From Puccinellia tenuiflora (lineage: Eukaryota; Streptophyta; Magnoliopsida; Poales; Poaceae): a stretch of 64,000 nt of DNA. Location of the stretch: the NCBI GenBank assembly GCA_012064385.1, contig QRDG01001734.1, positions 868,001 through 932,000 of the forward strand, given 5' to 3'. The notes under the pieces are model-generated. The model did not search any database, was not told where the DNA came from, and was given only the letters and a program-made list of their open reading frames with translations. Both the position numbers and the translations under genes were made by a program. Positions 20,240-31,499 of the stretch are shown here, in pieces (position 1 is the first letter of the stretch; every line of letters starts with the position of its first letter).

Positions 20240-21257
20240 GGCCTTCTTCCCCAATGGTTCCCCATCTAAGGCAACACGTTTTCCTCTCTCTATCCCACCA
20301 TTGTTGACCTTGAAAAGCTTGCCCCCCTCTCAATCCCTCCAATGAATCTTGCATATTTTTTAGGGAAAAGTGAGAGGAGATCTAGATCTACATTTCCACC
20401 AATCAATCTCTCCTCTAAGTGAGGGGAACATACTGGATCTAGTTCTTGGAGTTCTTTTGTGGTTCTCCTCTTTGTTCTTCCTCTCTCATTCCCCCCAAAG
20501 CATTCGTTGCTTAGTTGGAATTTGAGAGTGAAGGATTTGAGCACTTGTGCTCTTGCCTTTTTGCATTTGGTGCATAGGTTTGAGTTCCCCTCGGTGATAC
20601 GTGGGATTGAAGGTTCGAGAAGCTTGTTACTCTTGGGTGCATTGTGTTCCCAAGAGCTTGTTGCCTCTTGGGTGCATTGTGTACCCTAAACGGTTGGAGG
20701 TGCCGCGAAGACTTCGAGTTGTGAAGCTTCGGCACGAGTTTGGGAGCCCCCAATTGAGTTGTGGGTGTGTGCCCCAAGAGAAGTTGTAAAGGGCTCCGGA
20801 ATCCGCCCCAAAGGATTCCGATAGTGGAAGGTGAACCAAACCTTTGGGTGCGGTTCATCGGAGAATAGGGTGAGGCCTTTGTGGCATCTTGAGTAGGCCT
20901 CTTGTGGCGAGCTCACACCCCTCCAACGAGACGTACTCCCTTAACAAGGAGGAACTCGGGAATACTTCCTCGTCTCCGCGTGCCTCGGTTATTTCTATAC
21001 CCGAGATTTACTTATGCAATTTACATTGTGATAGCCTTCGTGCTTGAAGTTCGTTTCTTGCTATCACCTTGTTGCTTTAATTGCTTAGCATAAGTTGTTG
21101 GTGCACATAGGTAACCCTAGCATATTAGGTTGTTGGCTTGGTAATTTAAACACATAGTTTTTTTCCGCAATTATCAAGCCCCTAATTAGAAAAAGTGTTA
21201 ATCGCCTATTCACCCCCCCCTCTAGGCGACATCTCGGGCATCGTTTGTTCTTTCAAT

Positions 21258-21270
21258 TGGTATCAGAGCC
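21258..21270 (+). other. Primer-binding site (initiator tRNA-Met)
   Basis: TGGTATCAGAGCC, complementary to the 3' end of plant initiator tRNA-Met, begins two bases after the 5' LTR. This is the usual primer site of Copia and many other plant LTR elements. Confidence 0.92.
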
Positions 21271-21309
21271 TCGTCTCTCTTGTTTGGCTTTACCTCCTAG
21301 AGAGTAAAG

Positions 21310-23652
21310 ATGTCGTCTAGTGATTTAGTGCACAATTCCATGTCTATATTCAATGACACAAATTTTAATGTTTGGAAAACTCATATTCTTAGACACTTAC
21401 GGGTCTTGGACCCCAATATTGAGCGTATCTTAGATATAGGTTTTTCTCCTTCGAAGGACTACGAAAGTACGACTTTAGAGAATGAGAAAACCTTATATCT
21501 AGATGCTCTAGCTTCTAATGAGTTTTGCAAATTTGTGAGTGTTGTAGTTTTCGAGTCAATCATGCCTCTCCGGGATGCTCATGAGTTTTGGACCAAGCTT
21601 CAAGATAAATATGGAGTGTCCAACTCTATTGAGGATGATTGCTCTCCCTCCACCTCCGGCCGTGACGAGTTCTCGTCTTCGTCTACTTCACCAAAATGTG
21701 GTAAGCCACAATCCAATGTAATGGTGAGTAGTGATAGGCTTTGCAATTTGGATAGTGAGCTCGTTGTTGATGATCAATTATCTCTATCTTATTACAATGC
21801 TTCATCTTTGGACATAAACACACATAGCACCATAAATGATTTACATGCTAGTGTTGATTGTCCTCGCATATCATCTAAAACTTGCTTGGATGAATCTCTT
21901 TATGATATGCTTGCTTTATCTTGTTGCCATGATAAAAATGTTTGTGTTCCCTCTAAATCTTGCATTGATAATAATGTAGAGAAAACCAAATTTGCTATGC
22001 AACAAGATATGAACTTAAGTAGTTCAAAAATTAATCTTTCCTCTTCATCCACCTATCATTGCCTCATGGTTAAATCTTCTTCTAGCAATGATAATAATAA
22101 TGATGATAATGATGATAATAATGATGAAGAAGATGATGTGGAAAAGGTTAATGCTATACTTCAAAATAAAGGTCTAATGATTCTTAAAGCACTTCCTAGC
22201 AATAAAAGTGACCAAGCTAACCTCTTTGAAATCATGAGCACTCTTATTGAGCGTGGGGAAACTATTGAGGCTTTGCAAGCTAGCCTTGAAGAAAAGGGTA
22301 AGATTGAAAGGGATGATGCTATGGAGAAAGCATCGTTAGAAGATGCTCTTGAGGAAGAGCAAGGGACTCGTGCTTCTCTTGAGGAGAAACTAGATTCTAT
22401 CGAGGAGTCTCATAACGAAATAATTGCTAAAATCTTTAAAGAACGTGACCATGCCATTGCTAAATATAAGGTCACGAAAATAGAAAATGCTAGATTAAAT
22501 GAAGAACTTGCTAAGATTTCTTCTTCCATCCCTAATGTCAATGATGCTTGTGCTACTAACTCCATTTCTTGTGAAGCACCTACCTTGAAGGAGAATGTTG
22601 AGCTAAGAGCTCAACTTGAGTTGCTAACTAGCAAGTATGAGGAGTTGGAAGCAAGTCATAAAAAGCTATCTAGCTCTAATGATGATCTTCTAGCATCCTA
22701 TGGGAAGTTGGAAGAAAATCATAAAAAGCTATCTAGCTCTAATGATGAACTTCTTGCTTCCTATGCTTGTCTTAAGTTAGCTCATGAGGCCATCACTACA
22801 AAGGTAACATCAAGTGAGCCTCATGTGGATATTAGCACAACTTTAATTAAAAATGCTATATTGTCATGTGCTAGTCCTAGTAGTTCATCCACTAAAAATG
22901 TTGGTACATCATGTGATGAATTACTTGCTTTGCCTTGTTGCTCTAACAATGATGCATCTACCTCCTCTAGTACTTGTGTTGTCACTAACCATGTAGAGAA
23001 GAGAGGAGAGCTCAAGGCCCAAGCCACTTCTTTGAAGAAAGGTTTGGAAAAGCGTCATGAGGGGAAGAGGGCACTTGACAACATGTTGAGTGTGCAACAA
23101 TCCCCAAATGACAAGAGTGGACTTGGATTCAACTCCAACATCAAGAACAAGTCCAAGGTTGAGAAGAAGAAGGGCCAAGTTCAAATCAAGAATCCGGCCA
23201 AAATCATTTGCTTCAAGTGCGAGCTAGAAGGGCATCATGTTCGTGATTGCCCAATGAAGAAGAAGAAGCCTCTTAGTGAGAAGAAACTAGGGAAGCGGCC
23301 TCTGGTTCAATCTCGTGCTCAACCACGGGTTGAACAAAGACCACCTCCTAAGAAGACTCAAGTCAACGCTACTCAAGTTGAGGAGCCTATTAAGAAGAAA
23401 GAGAAGAGTCGGCGTTGCTACCTTTGCCGTGGCAAGGGTCACTTTGCTTCTTCATGCACCGTCGGTAACCCATCCAACCCTATCATAATTGATGATATTT
23501 ATTCTCTTGGGAAGGATAGAAGTGGCAATGTGTTTGCCAAGTATGTGGGAGCTCAAAGTGGTGTCAAGAAACGCACCATTTGGGTTCCCAAGCCTATTGT
23601 GACTAACCTCTTAGGACCCAACTTGGTTGGGGACCAACAAGCTTCAACTTGA
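21310..23652 (+). CDS. Gag protein of the non-autonomous LTR retrotransposon
   Basis: An intact 780-residue frame begins 40 bp after the primer-binding site. Residues 1-130 resemble the Copia-type gag N-terminus (FNDTNFNVWKTHILRHL, then HEFWTKLQDKYG). A Ser/Asn/Asp-rich linker includes a run of Asp and Asn near residue 260. Residues about 290-510 are strongly charged and predicted coiled coil, with an internal repeat of HKKLSSSND(D/E)LLASY. Two CCHC zinc knuckles follow: CFKCELEGHHVRDC at about 634 and CYLCRGKGHFASSC at about 703. The end (WVPKPIVTNLLGPNL) resembles the junction where Copia polyproteins pass into pol, but a stop follows. It would form the virus-like particle and bind the RNA, with enzymes from a partner element. 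At 780 residues it is long for a Copia gag. Confidence 0.9.
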   Translation: MSSSDLVHNSMSIFNDTNFNVWKTHILRHLRVLDPNIERILDIGFSPSKDYESTTLENEKTLYLDALASNEFCKFVSVVVFESIMPLRDAHEFWTKLQDKYGVSNSIEDDCSPSTSGRDEFSSSSTSPKCGKPQSNVMVSSDRLCNLDSELVVDDQLSLSYYNASSLDINTHSTINDLHASVDCPRISSKTCLDESLYDMLALSCCHDKNVCVPSKSCIDNNVEKTKFAMQQDMNLSSSKINLSSSSTYHCLMVKSSSSNDNNNDDNDDNNDEEDDVEKVNAILQNKGLMILKALPSNKSDQANLFEIMSTLIERGETIEALQASLEEKGKIERDDAMEKASLEDALEEEQGTRASLEEKLDSIEESHNEIIAKIFKERDHAIAKYKVTKIENARLNEELAKISSSIPNVNDACATNSISCEAPTLKENVELRAQLELLTSKYEELEASHKKLSSSNDDLLASYGKLEENHKKLSSSNDELLASYACLKLAHEAITTKVTSSEPHVDISTTLIKNAILSCASPSSSSTKNVGTSCDELLALPCCSNNDASTSSSTCVVTNHVEKRGELKAQATSLKKGLEKRHEGKRALDNMLSVQQSPNDKSGLGFNSNIKNKSKVEKKKGQVQIKNPAKIICFKCELEGHHVRDCPMKKKKPLSEKKLGKRPLVQSRAQPRVEQRPPPKKTQVNATQVEEPIKKKEKSRRCYLCRGKGHFASSCTVGNPSNPIIIDDIYSLGKDRSGNVFAKYVGAQSGVKKRTIWVPKPIVTNLLGPNLVGDQQAST

Positions 23653-26600
23653 TCAATAGGTGTTTGTGGAGGACATTGGTGACTTGGCTATTCTTGAAGA
23701 ATTAAGGGATCTTCATGGGTTTATTTCTCAAGCCAAGTCAATTGGATTATCACATATCTATCTCATATCCAATGCTTCCTCCTTGCGGTAACATGTATTT
23801 AATTCATATATTCATTGAAAGTTGCTTGCTCCCTTGCATGTGTTAGTTTTGTTCCTAACATGTGCGTGTATATGATATGCTACTTTCCTACTTGTCTTGT
23901 TATTCAAGGTTATGTATGATAGTTGTATATCATGTATGTGTAATTTGTGTGTTGAGCTTTATTGAATCTTGTGTTGATTTCAATTGGCTTTTTGAGATAT
24001 TAATGGACTATCCCATTTTGGGGGAGTGATGTGCTTTGTGCACCTCACAAACCTAAAAATGTGTGTACATGAAGCACACCACCTAGTATTGATATTTCAT
24101 ATTATCTAGTTACTATGTGGTATGTCATATTCATGAGAAATTCAAATTCTACATGTCCATTAATTTCTCTAGTTGGTTTTTATTTGCCTCTTGTTTAAAA
24201 ATAAAATGAATTATCACATTATGGGGGAGTAATAAGCTATGTGCATATTACAATCTCATAAAAATGTGAACATTTGAGGTTTGCCACTTAGAGTTGATAT
24301 TGTACATTATCCATTACCTATGTGGCATGTTTACTCAAACAAGTTCCAATTTTCCTTTGTGGTTACCCGTTGGTTCTTGTTTGTGTGAGGTTGCGGTATG
24401 GTTTTTCTCTAATATGCATTTCCATATATTATGTGAGAAACCATTTGTTTCCTTTTATTCTAACCTTGGCTTTGCCGGTTGGTTCGAATAATTGAAACTA
24501 CCAACAAACTCTTTAAAAATGGTGTTTTAATTCCTATCTTTTGCCATTTGCTAGTTTGTGGTGAAGTTGGTCTTGTACATCATTCCTTTATACCACCGAG
24601 AAATATCTCTATATACTCCTTGTCCATGACAAGTGATACTAGTAATTGTGGTGGATTTTGTAGACCATCTTCACATTGGCTCATGCGTTGATTTGCTTTA
24701 TCTATTGCCTTCCTTGCCTTTTGAATGGATCCTATCTTTCAATCGGTAGTGTTTAGTGTTTTAGATAAAATATGGAGAGTAATGATCCCTTGTGCATGCA
24801 TTTTGTATTCAAATGCAAATATCTAAGATAATGCATTAATCTTGGGGGAGCATTCCTTTTTATTTAGAACATTATTCTTTCTATCAATTATTGATCCTTT
24901 CAATTGGCATTTGACTATTTATCTTGTGTTGGTACCTTCAATTGGTATTAATTGGAATTTAATATCTCCTCCATAGATATTTGTTCCAATCGATATTTTT
25001 TGTGGGAGTCTTGATACCTTTTTGCCTTATTTCACTTTACTTGACTTCCGTCAAGTATCGTCCTCTTGTTGGTATCTTTTCTCCTAGTTGTTATTTTTGT
25101 TTTAATTGGTATCTTATTTTCAATTGGTGTCTTTTCAATCATTTGTTGTGTTGATTCGATTCCTTTTGATATCACACTTCAAGTGTTGATGTGTTTTGGA
25201 ATCAATCATTTGTTGATTTGATTTTTCCTCAATCATGTGTTGATTTGGATTTTGATATAATTTGGACAACCTTTTTGTGTCACACCTTGGTGTGCCCTCT
25301 TCTTGGTTCACTTGGTGTTTTGTCCAAATTGTATCTCATTTGGTTCTTGTAAGTCTATGCATGCATATTTACTAGTATATATATTTTATGGCATGCTAGT
25401 CTTTCTAGTTCCAATATATAGGGGATACTTCACCGAATCCTAAATCGGCTAAGATGTGCATGAAATTCAATTTCATATCTATATGCACATATTTATGTGG
25501 AGTGTTTCCTATATATTGTAGTTTATCTAACTACTATGGGACCCAATGAGTTTGGGAACCATTTTGTACTCTAATTGTGTTTTAGGTACAATGGAGATGC
25601 ATTGGATGCTTGTCTCATTCATAAGGAAGGTGTTCTCACCGTGTGATTGTCGGAGTCAAGCTTTGATGACAAACCAACTCTCATCATCTTCGTCGTCAAT
25701 GCATCTCGGTAACAAGTATCAATCCCATGCTCACTTTACTAGTCTCAACCTTGTGTAGGTTGTCCTTTGGCATGAAATCCTTTATGTGCAATTGTTGTGG
25801 TTTTTGGCTTTTTCCTTCACTTAATATATCTTTGTGATATGTGTGATGAATTTGCAAAAACCTTTTCGTCAATTGATATTATTTCCTTGTGATACTTGTT
25901 GCCTATTTCAAAGCATCTCCACTATCTCTTGTTCCCTTAGTGATATGTGTGATGCATTTGATATATTTGAAGTTCATTTATGTACAATGAGATAAATTTG
26001 TATATTTATGACTTCCTTTTGGATACCTTGTTATCTTTTTCCCGGACCATTTCGTATGTATATGTTTCTTTACGGATGTATATCTTCAATGGTTTGTCTA
26101 ATAAGAAACCTATATATATGAGAGAGGTCAATTTTTTGTTGGTATCCTATTTCTTTTGAGCCACCTTGTTTTTCATCTATAATTCTTTGGTGGTTCCAAA
26201 TTTGTCTCATGAGTGCTTGTCTTATTGTTTATTGGTATCTTTGCACACTCATGTATTTCTTGAAGATCTTTGACTTCATGCTTACCATGGTGAGCATGTT
26301 GAATTTTTATTGGCTAAATGCTCTCACTAGCTTTTGGCATTTTCAATTGGTTTTAGTTTCCAATTGGTATCCCTAAGCGTGTGAACATATTTTTTTAAAG
26401 ATCTCTTTTCTCGGTTGGGCCCATCTTACGATGTATTTTTGAAAATTGGTATCTTCTTATGGCTCAACCACATCTTTGGTGCAAGTGCTATGATTTGCTT
26501 TTGCATTATGCACTCTTGCACTAGTTGCGTGTTCTAGATGATTTTGGGGGAGCAAGGACGCCATTTTTGTGCACTCCTCAATTGTGCATGAAAATTGGGG

Positions 26601-26980
26601 AGCTTCTCCGTTTTTATTTAGAACTCCCACTTCGGATCTTTTTGATTGCTTTTCTTCTTTGTGGAGATGTTTAAAATGGTTTCATCCGTTTTGCAATCTT
26701 TTGATCCTCAATATAGTTTGATTTCCTCTATTTTTTCATTAAAAGGGTTTGTCATCATCTTTATGGAGGAACTCCTATTATATTTGCTCTCTAAATTTTT
26801 CTTCCCATTTCGGCAATCGATGCCAATGGGGGAGAAGTTTAGAGGGTTTAAGGGATTTTGGGTTTTATGCTTTTTGTTGCATTTGCCCTTAATGCGCTTT
26901 GCATCCTTGCTTGTTTGTCTTGCAAAGATGCTTTATTCATTATATAAACCCTCTTAAAAAGGGATTGTCATCAATTACCA
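23653..26980. other. Non-coding interior of the gag-only element
   Basis: Where pol would be expected there is 3.3 kb of T-rich sequence with no frame over about 100 codons. Two words recur: CAATTGGTATC-like words (for example near 24940, 25110 and 26350) and polypurine-like TTGGGGGAG or ATGGGGGAG (near 24018, 24220, 24843, 26545 and 26826, and at the true PPT). Two of these (24018, 24220) lie in a repeated block with GTGCATATTAC / GTGCACCTCAC and CATGTGG-type words, which suggests an old duplication. Confidence 0.7.
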
Positions 26981-26991
26981 AAATGGGGGAG
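26981..26991 (+). other. Polypurine tract
   Basis: AAATGGGGGAG lies two bases before the 3' LTR and would prime plus-strand DNA synthesis. Confidence 0.9.
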
Positions 26992-26993
26992 AT

Positions 26994-29160
26994 TGAAAGT
27001 GCATGGTTGCTCCCATGCATGGTTTTGGTAATTAATGACAATCTCTATGGACTAATGTTTGCATTGAGCTATATTCATAGGTGTGTCCATTTGAGTTGCT
27101 TGATCTCCATTTGTTGGAGTCAAAGCTAAGGGAAGAAAAGTTTGTGTTGATCAAGGCTTTGTGCGGGTTGATCAAGGCCAAGTGAAGTTATGCCGAAGAG
27201 TGCGTCTCCCATCTTGGTGTATGGGGGAGCGTCATGTGAATCTTCACCGAAGCGCAATCGAGGAAGGTGGTGCATCTTGAGGAGATGAAGATCGTCTTCA
27301 TCGACCTCAAGTGGATTAATGCGCAAGGCAAAGGTATGATCTTGATAGGGTTTCTATTTTACCGGTCTCATGTTGTTTAGTGAGAGACCGGATTATAGGA
27401 TAGATAACCGTACTATCAAGAGGGGCTCTCGAACGAGTATCGTGATCGTATCGTTGTAAAGAGCACAAACCTTTGCATCCATGCAATCATCTTTATTGAT
27501 TCTTATTTGTCTCTTATCGTGGTGTGGTCTTGGTGCTTGTCGTGCTTGTCATGACAAAGCTAAGTTCACCGAAAACGATTTTCATATGCGTCTTCTATTG
27601 CGGTTTCGGTATTGGAGATTTTGCCGGTTCATCCATGCGGAAGATTTCTCTTTCCCATTTCTTTGCAAAATCTCCATTACTTGTTTGCTATATTTCCAAG
27701 GGTTGCATTTGTCGTCCTCTTTCCAACAAAATTGGTTTCATGTCATTTGGACTTCATTTGTAAAAGATATAACATTTCCGGTTTGCGAAATAGAGAGGTT
27801 TTACCTTTCTCCTTTTGGTTTTATCCTCCATTGATGGACTATGATGTTTCTCTGCATGATCTTGTAGAACTTTTCGTTGCGATTCCAACGAGCCCAAGAT
27901 CATCGAAAACGGAGTCCGGATGATTAAGTTATGATTTTTCTCGTACCGGGTGTCCTGCAGTTTTTTTGCCCAGCGGTAGTACCGTACCGGTACCGCCCGG
28001 GTACCGCTGGGAGTCCAGTACCGCGCGCGTTTGAGCGCCCGAAATCACCCGGGGCGGTAGTACCGCTGGCCCAGCGGTAGTACCGCTCCTGGGCGCGATT
28101 TTGCACATAACGGTCAGATTTCGGGGGACCTATTTAAGGGGCCTTCTTCCCCAATGGTTCCCCATCTAAGGCAACACGTTTTCCTCTCTCTCTCCCACCA
28201 TTGTTGACCTTGAAAAGCTTGCCCCCCTCTCAATCCCTCCAATGAATCTTGCATATTTTTTAGGGAAAAGTGAGAGGAGATCTAGATCTACATTTCCACC
28301 AATCAATCTCTCCTCTAAGTGAGGGGAACATACTGGATCTAGTTCTTGGAGTTCTTTTGTGGTTCTCCTCTTTGTTCTTCCTCTCTCATTCCCCCCAAAG
28401 CATTCGTTGCTTAGTTGGAATTTGAGAGTGAAGGATTTGAGCACTTGTGCTCTTGCCTTTTTGCATTTGGTGCATAGGTTTGAGTTCCCCTCGGTGATAC
28501 GTGGGATTGAAGGTTCGAGAAGCTTGTTACTCTTGGGTGCATTGTGTTCCCAAGAGCTTGTTGCCTCTTGGGTGCATTGTGTACCCTAAACGGTTGGAGG
28601 TGCCGCGAAGACTTCGATTTGTGAAGCTTCGGCACGAGTTTGGGAGCCACCAATTGAGTTGTGGGTGTGTGCCCCAAGGAAAAGTTGTACAGGGCTCCGG
28701 AATCCGTCCCGAAGGATTCCGATAGTGGAAGGTGAACCAAACCTTTGGGTGCGGTTCATCGGAGAATAGGGTGAGGCCTTTGTGGCATCTTGAGTAGGCC
28801 TCTTGTGGCGAGCTCACACCCCTCCAACGAGACGTACTCCCTTAACAAGGAGGAACTCGGGAATACTTCCTCGTCTCCGCGTGCCTCGGTTATTTCTATA
28901 CCCGAGCTTTACTTATGCAATTTACATTGTGATAGCCTTCGTGCTTGAAGTTCGTTTCTTGCTATCACCTTGTTGCTTTAATTGCTTAGCATAAGTTGTT
29001 GGTGCACATAGGTAACCCTAGCATATTAGGTTGTTGGCTTGGTAATTTAAACACATAGTTTTTTTCCGCAATTATCAAGCCCCTAATTAGAAAAAGTGTT
29101 AATCGCCTATTCACCCCCCCCCCCCTCTAGGCGACATCTCGGGCATTGTTTGTTCTTTCA
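26994..29160 (+). repeat. 3' LTR of the gag-only retrotransposon
   Basis: 2,167 bp, about 99% identical by eye to the 5' LTR. The differences include a longer C run near 29114 and a small insertion with substitutions near 28679. It carries the same palindrome array (27971-28087), core promoter (28106-28139) and leader block (28636-28884). Confidence 0.95.
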
Positions 29161-29165
29161 CATAG

Positions 29166-29340
29166 TACGACCGGCCCCACTCGTCAGAGTTAACGGTCAA
29201 TGCCTTGACCAACGGCAAACGTCCAGTTTGTCCATTTGTTAGAGTTTCAGACAAGGGAGAGGGGAAAAGTGAGCAAAAGTTAAGAGCGTGGGCATGGCTG
29301 AGTAGTACTAAGGAACGAAGGGCATAGAAATAGAAATCCC
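29166..29340 (-). repeat. MULE 1 right TIR, outer part
   Basis: Inverted match of 9124-9290. It ends AGAAATCCC, immediately followed by the 9-bp duplication aaagaaata. Confidence 0.92.
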
Positions 29341-29349
29341 AAAGAAATA

Positions 29350-31115
29350 TTATCTCATGATTGAGGAAGAGCGAAAGATGAAGTACTGAAAAGCAAACAA
29401 GAGCGCAAATCGCTAACTCATCCTTAATTCGAGAAAGCAAATGAGCTCGCCAAGGCCGGGTATTGAGCCAGCTGAAAACACCATTTTTAACTAATATGTC
29501 GTCTTCCTTTGTAGATTCAAACTTTGTACACAAGTTCTCTTTAGTGCCTGCCCACTAAGACATCATGCTCTAATCTGCATTGAACAAACTAACAGAGACT
29601 CTATCACTAGCTTCTGGACCGTGCACCAAAGACGGTCACTACACCTCCCTGTCCACTCAAACCACTTTCGTCTCCATCGATGAGACTTACTGAGGGCATA
29701 AATATATTGGTAACCTAATCCACTAACATAAGATGATTGGCTATTTTTTATGTGCAAGATAAACCTGATAATATTAATGAATTACACTGCACTACATCCA
29801 TCTTGTTGGGACAGGAAAAAAAAGTGAATAATAAAGAAAAAACATCCCCGCAATACCATCCCCACAAAAAAAGAACTTTAGAAAACATCAATCTGGGCAC
29901 ATATAAATTAAGGACTAATTAAATGAAAATTGAGAAGACTTAAAACTAGATTGACCGAAGAGCATGACTTATACCACTAAGAATGAGCTTTCCAGCTAAG
30001 AAACTGAAAAAAGCTTTACAGCTAAGGAACTGAAAAGCTAAATTACTGAATAAACATATAAAAATGAAAGACCAAAGACAGAGAGACCAAGCTGCCACAT
30101 ACTGAAGAATTAGAGAAAAACTGAGAGACTGGGGTACAAGAATGAGAGACTGAACACATAAGAGCAACCACCTAATATGAATGAAAGAACTGAAAATCAT
30201 GACGATGAAATGCTGAAATAAATTTTTTTTTAAACGAAAATGCTGAAATAATGAAAGTACAAAGAAAATGACAAGCTAATTGACTAAGAGGGAATTTCAA
30301 CCAGAAATAACAAATTGACTAAAGAAATTATGGCTGAAAAGAATCACGATGAAATGCTGAAAAAATGAAAATACAACAAATAAGCTGAAAATAAGATAAA
30401 ATTAAATGAGAAAGAAAGAATGACAAGCTAAGTTAATGAGAAAAAGGAATGAGAGACTAAGCTACACTAACAAATAAGCTCAATCACTGAAAACTAAGCT
30501 GAGAAACAGAAGAATTAAGATGCTGAAGAAATGTTCAATCACCGAATAGAAACAATATAAATAAGAGAACGAAAAGCTGAAAGAATGAGAGACTAAGCTC
30601 CAATGACAAATAAGCTAAATCACTGAATAACTAATTAAGCTGGGAGACTGAATAATTAGGATGCTGATAATGATAGACTGGAAACTAAGCTGAGATACTG
30701 AAGAATAAGATTAAAGAATTAAAGACTGAAAAATGAATAAATGATATACTCATCAATAAGATGAAAGCTCAACGAATGAAAGACTAAGCAGGTGAGAAAA
30801 TGATTTCAACTATTCAATGATTTCGGATTAACACTAATTAACAGAATGACTAAGAACCTCAACTACTCAATAATCAAAATACACGTTACGTTTTTGAACA
30901 TTGTGATGGGAGACAACATAGCTACAAATGGAGGTGTGCTTCTGTTGGTTGGATGAAGAAGAGATGCCTCTGCCCGTCTGTCGTCTTCCACTCCAGTAAG
31001 TGCAGCGGTAAAAGAGCTCAAACCTAACACACCAGATGGATTCTTGCAAACATGGATACATAACTTCAACTATGAAAACTAACTGAATGTATTCTAATGA
31101 AAAGATGCAGTATCA
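29350..31115. other. Degenerate purine-rich repeat tract, no gene
   Basis: From about 29980 to 30800 the plus strand is a loose mixture of short words such as GCTGAAA, GACTAAGCT, AATGAGAGACT and ACTGAATAA repeated dozens of times with varying spacing. No frame is conserved. The tract resembles the left flank of the MULE (8720-9114). It may be an old, highly mutated minisatellite. Confidence 0.5.
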
Positions 31116-31119
31116 TGCA

Positions 31120-31485
31120 GCACCAGTAAAAATGCTCATGTAGTGGACACAAAAACACAAAAACCTGCATACACCACATAGCATTAGCACTGACTGAGTG
31201 AACATACGAGCACCAATAAAAATGCTCATGTAGTGGACGCAAAAACACAAAAACCTGCATACACCACATAGCTTTAGCACAACGGTGGTTACAGAAAACC
31301 CTAGAGATCTTCTTGTATTTCCCGATCTCTTAGAATTTTATCCCAGTCTGTCTTTTAGTTTCCGCATATGTTGCTTATTGTAACTTGATTTTTGATTAAT
31401 GAAATATGTGGTTCTCTTAAAAAGAAAGCTCATGTAGTGGACCCAAAAAACACAAAAAACCTGCATACACCACACACCATTAGAA
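31120..31485. repeat. About 90-bp repeat, three copies, one split by an insert
   Basis: GCTCATGTAGTGGAC followed by AAAAACACAAAAACCTGCAT and ACACCACATAG starts at 31134, 31224 and 31428. The first two are 90 bp apart. A block at about 31276-31424 separates the third. It ends TTAATGAAATATGTGGTTCT followed by A-rich sequence, like the 3' tail of a plant LINE inserted in the repeat. Confidence 0.8.
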
Positions 31486-31499
31486 CTGACTGAAATGAA

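Larger units (their letters stand above)
19094..21255 (+). repeat. 5' LTR of the gag-only retrotransposon
   Basis: 2,162 bp, starting TGAAAGTGCATGG and ending GTTCTTTCA. It contains a palindrome array at 20071-20187 built on AGCGGTAGTACCGCT, a core promoter at 20206-20239 (AACGG, then TATTTAAGG) and the conserved leader at 20736-20983. Confidence 0.95.
19094..29160 (+). mobile_element. Full-length gag-only LTR retrotransposon
   Basis: Two LTRs (19094-21255 and 26994-29160, both TG...CA) flank a 5.7-kb interior. The target duplication is catag (19089-19093 and 29161-29165). A tRNA-iMet primer-binding site, one long gag frame and a polypurine tract are present. No protease, integrase, reverse transcriptase or RNase H coding is seen, so the element must borrow them. 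By eye the LTRs differ at roughly two dozen positions, about 1%. With the commonly used grass LTR rate of 1.3e-8 per site per year this suggests insertion about 0.4 million years ago. It lies inside the right TIR of MULE 1. Confidence 0.95.
9124..29340 (+). mobile_element. Mutator-like element (MULE 1) with nested insertions
   Basis: The ends are long terminal inverted repeats: 9124-9320 on the left, and on the right 29166-29340 continuing at 19064-19093. They begin GGTATTTCTATT and, in inverted form, GGGATTTCTATT. The 9-bp target duplication aaagaaata flanks the element exactly (9115-9123 and 29341-29349), as expected for Mutator elements. The span is 20.2 kb. Subtracting the 10,067-bp LTR retrotransposon, the 1,290-bp solo LTR and their 5-bp duplications leaves about 8.85 kb. 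The interior carries a transposase pseudogene, a 669-bp tandem array, a GRF zinc-finger pseudogene, a SINE and a host-like minus-strand pseudogene. The element can no longer supply its own transposase. Confidence 0.93.
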
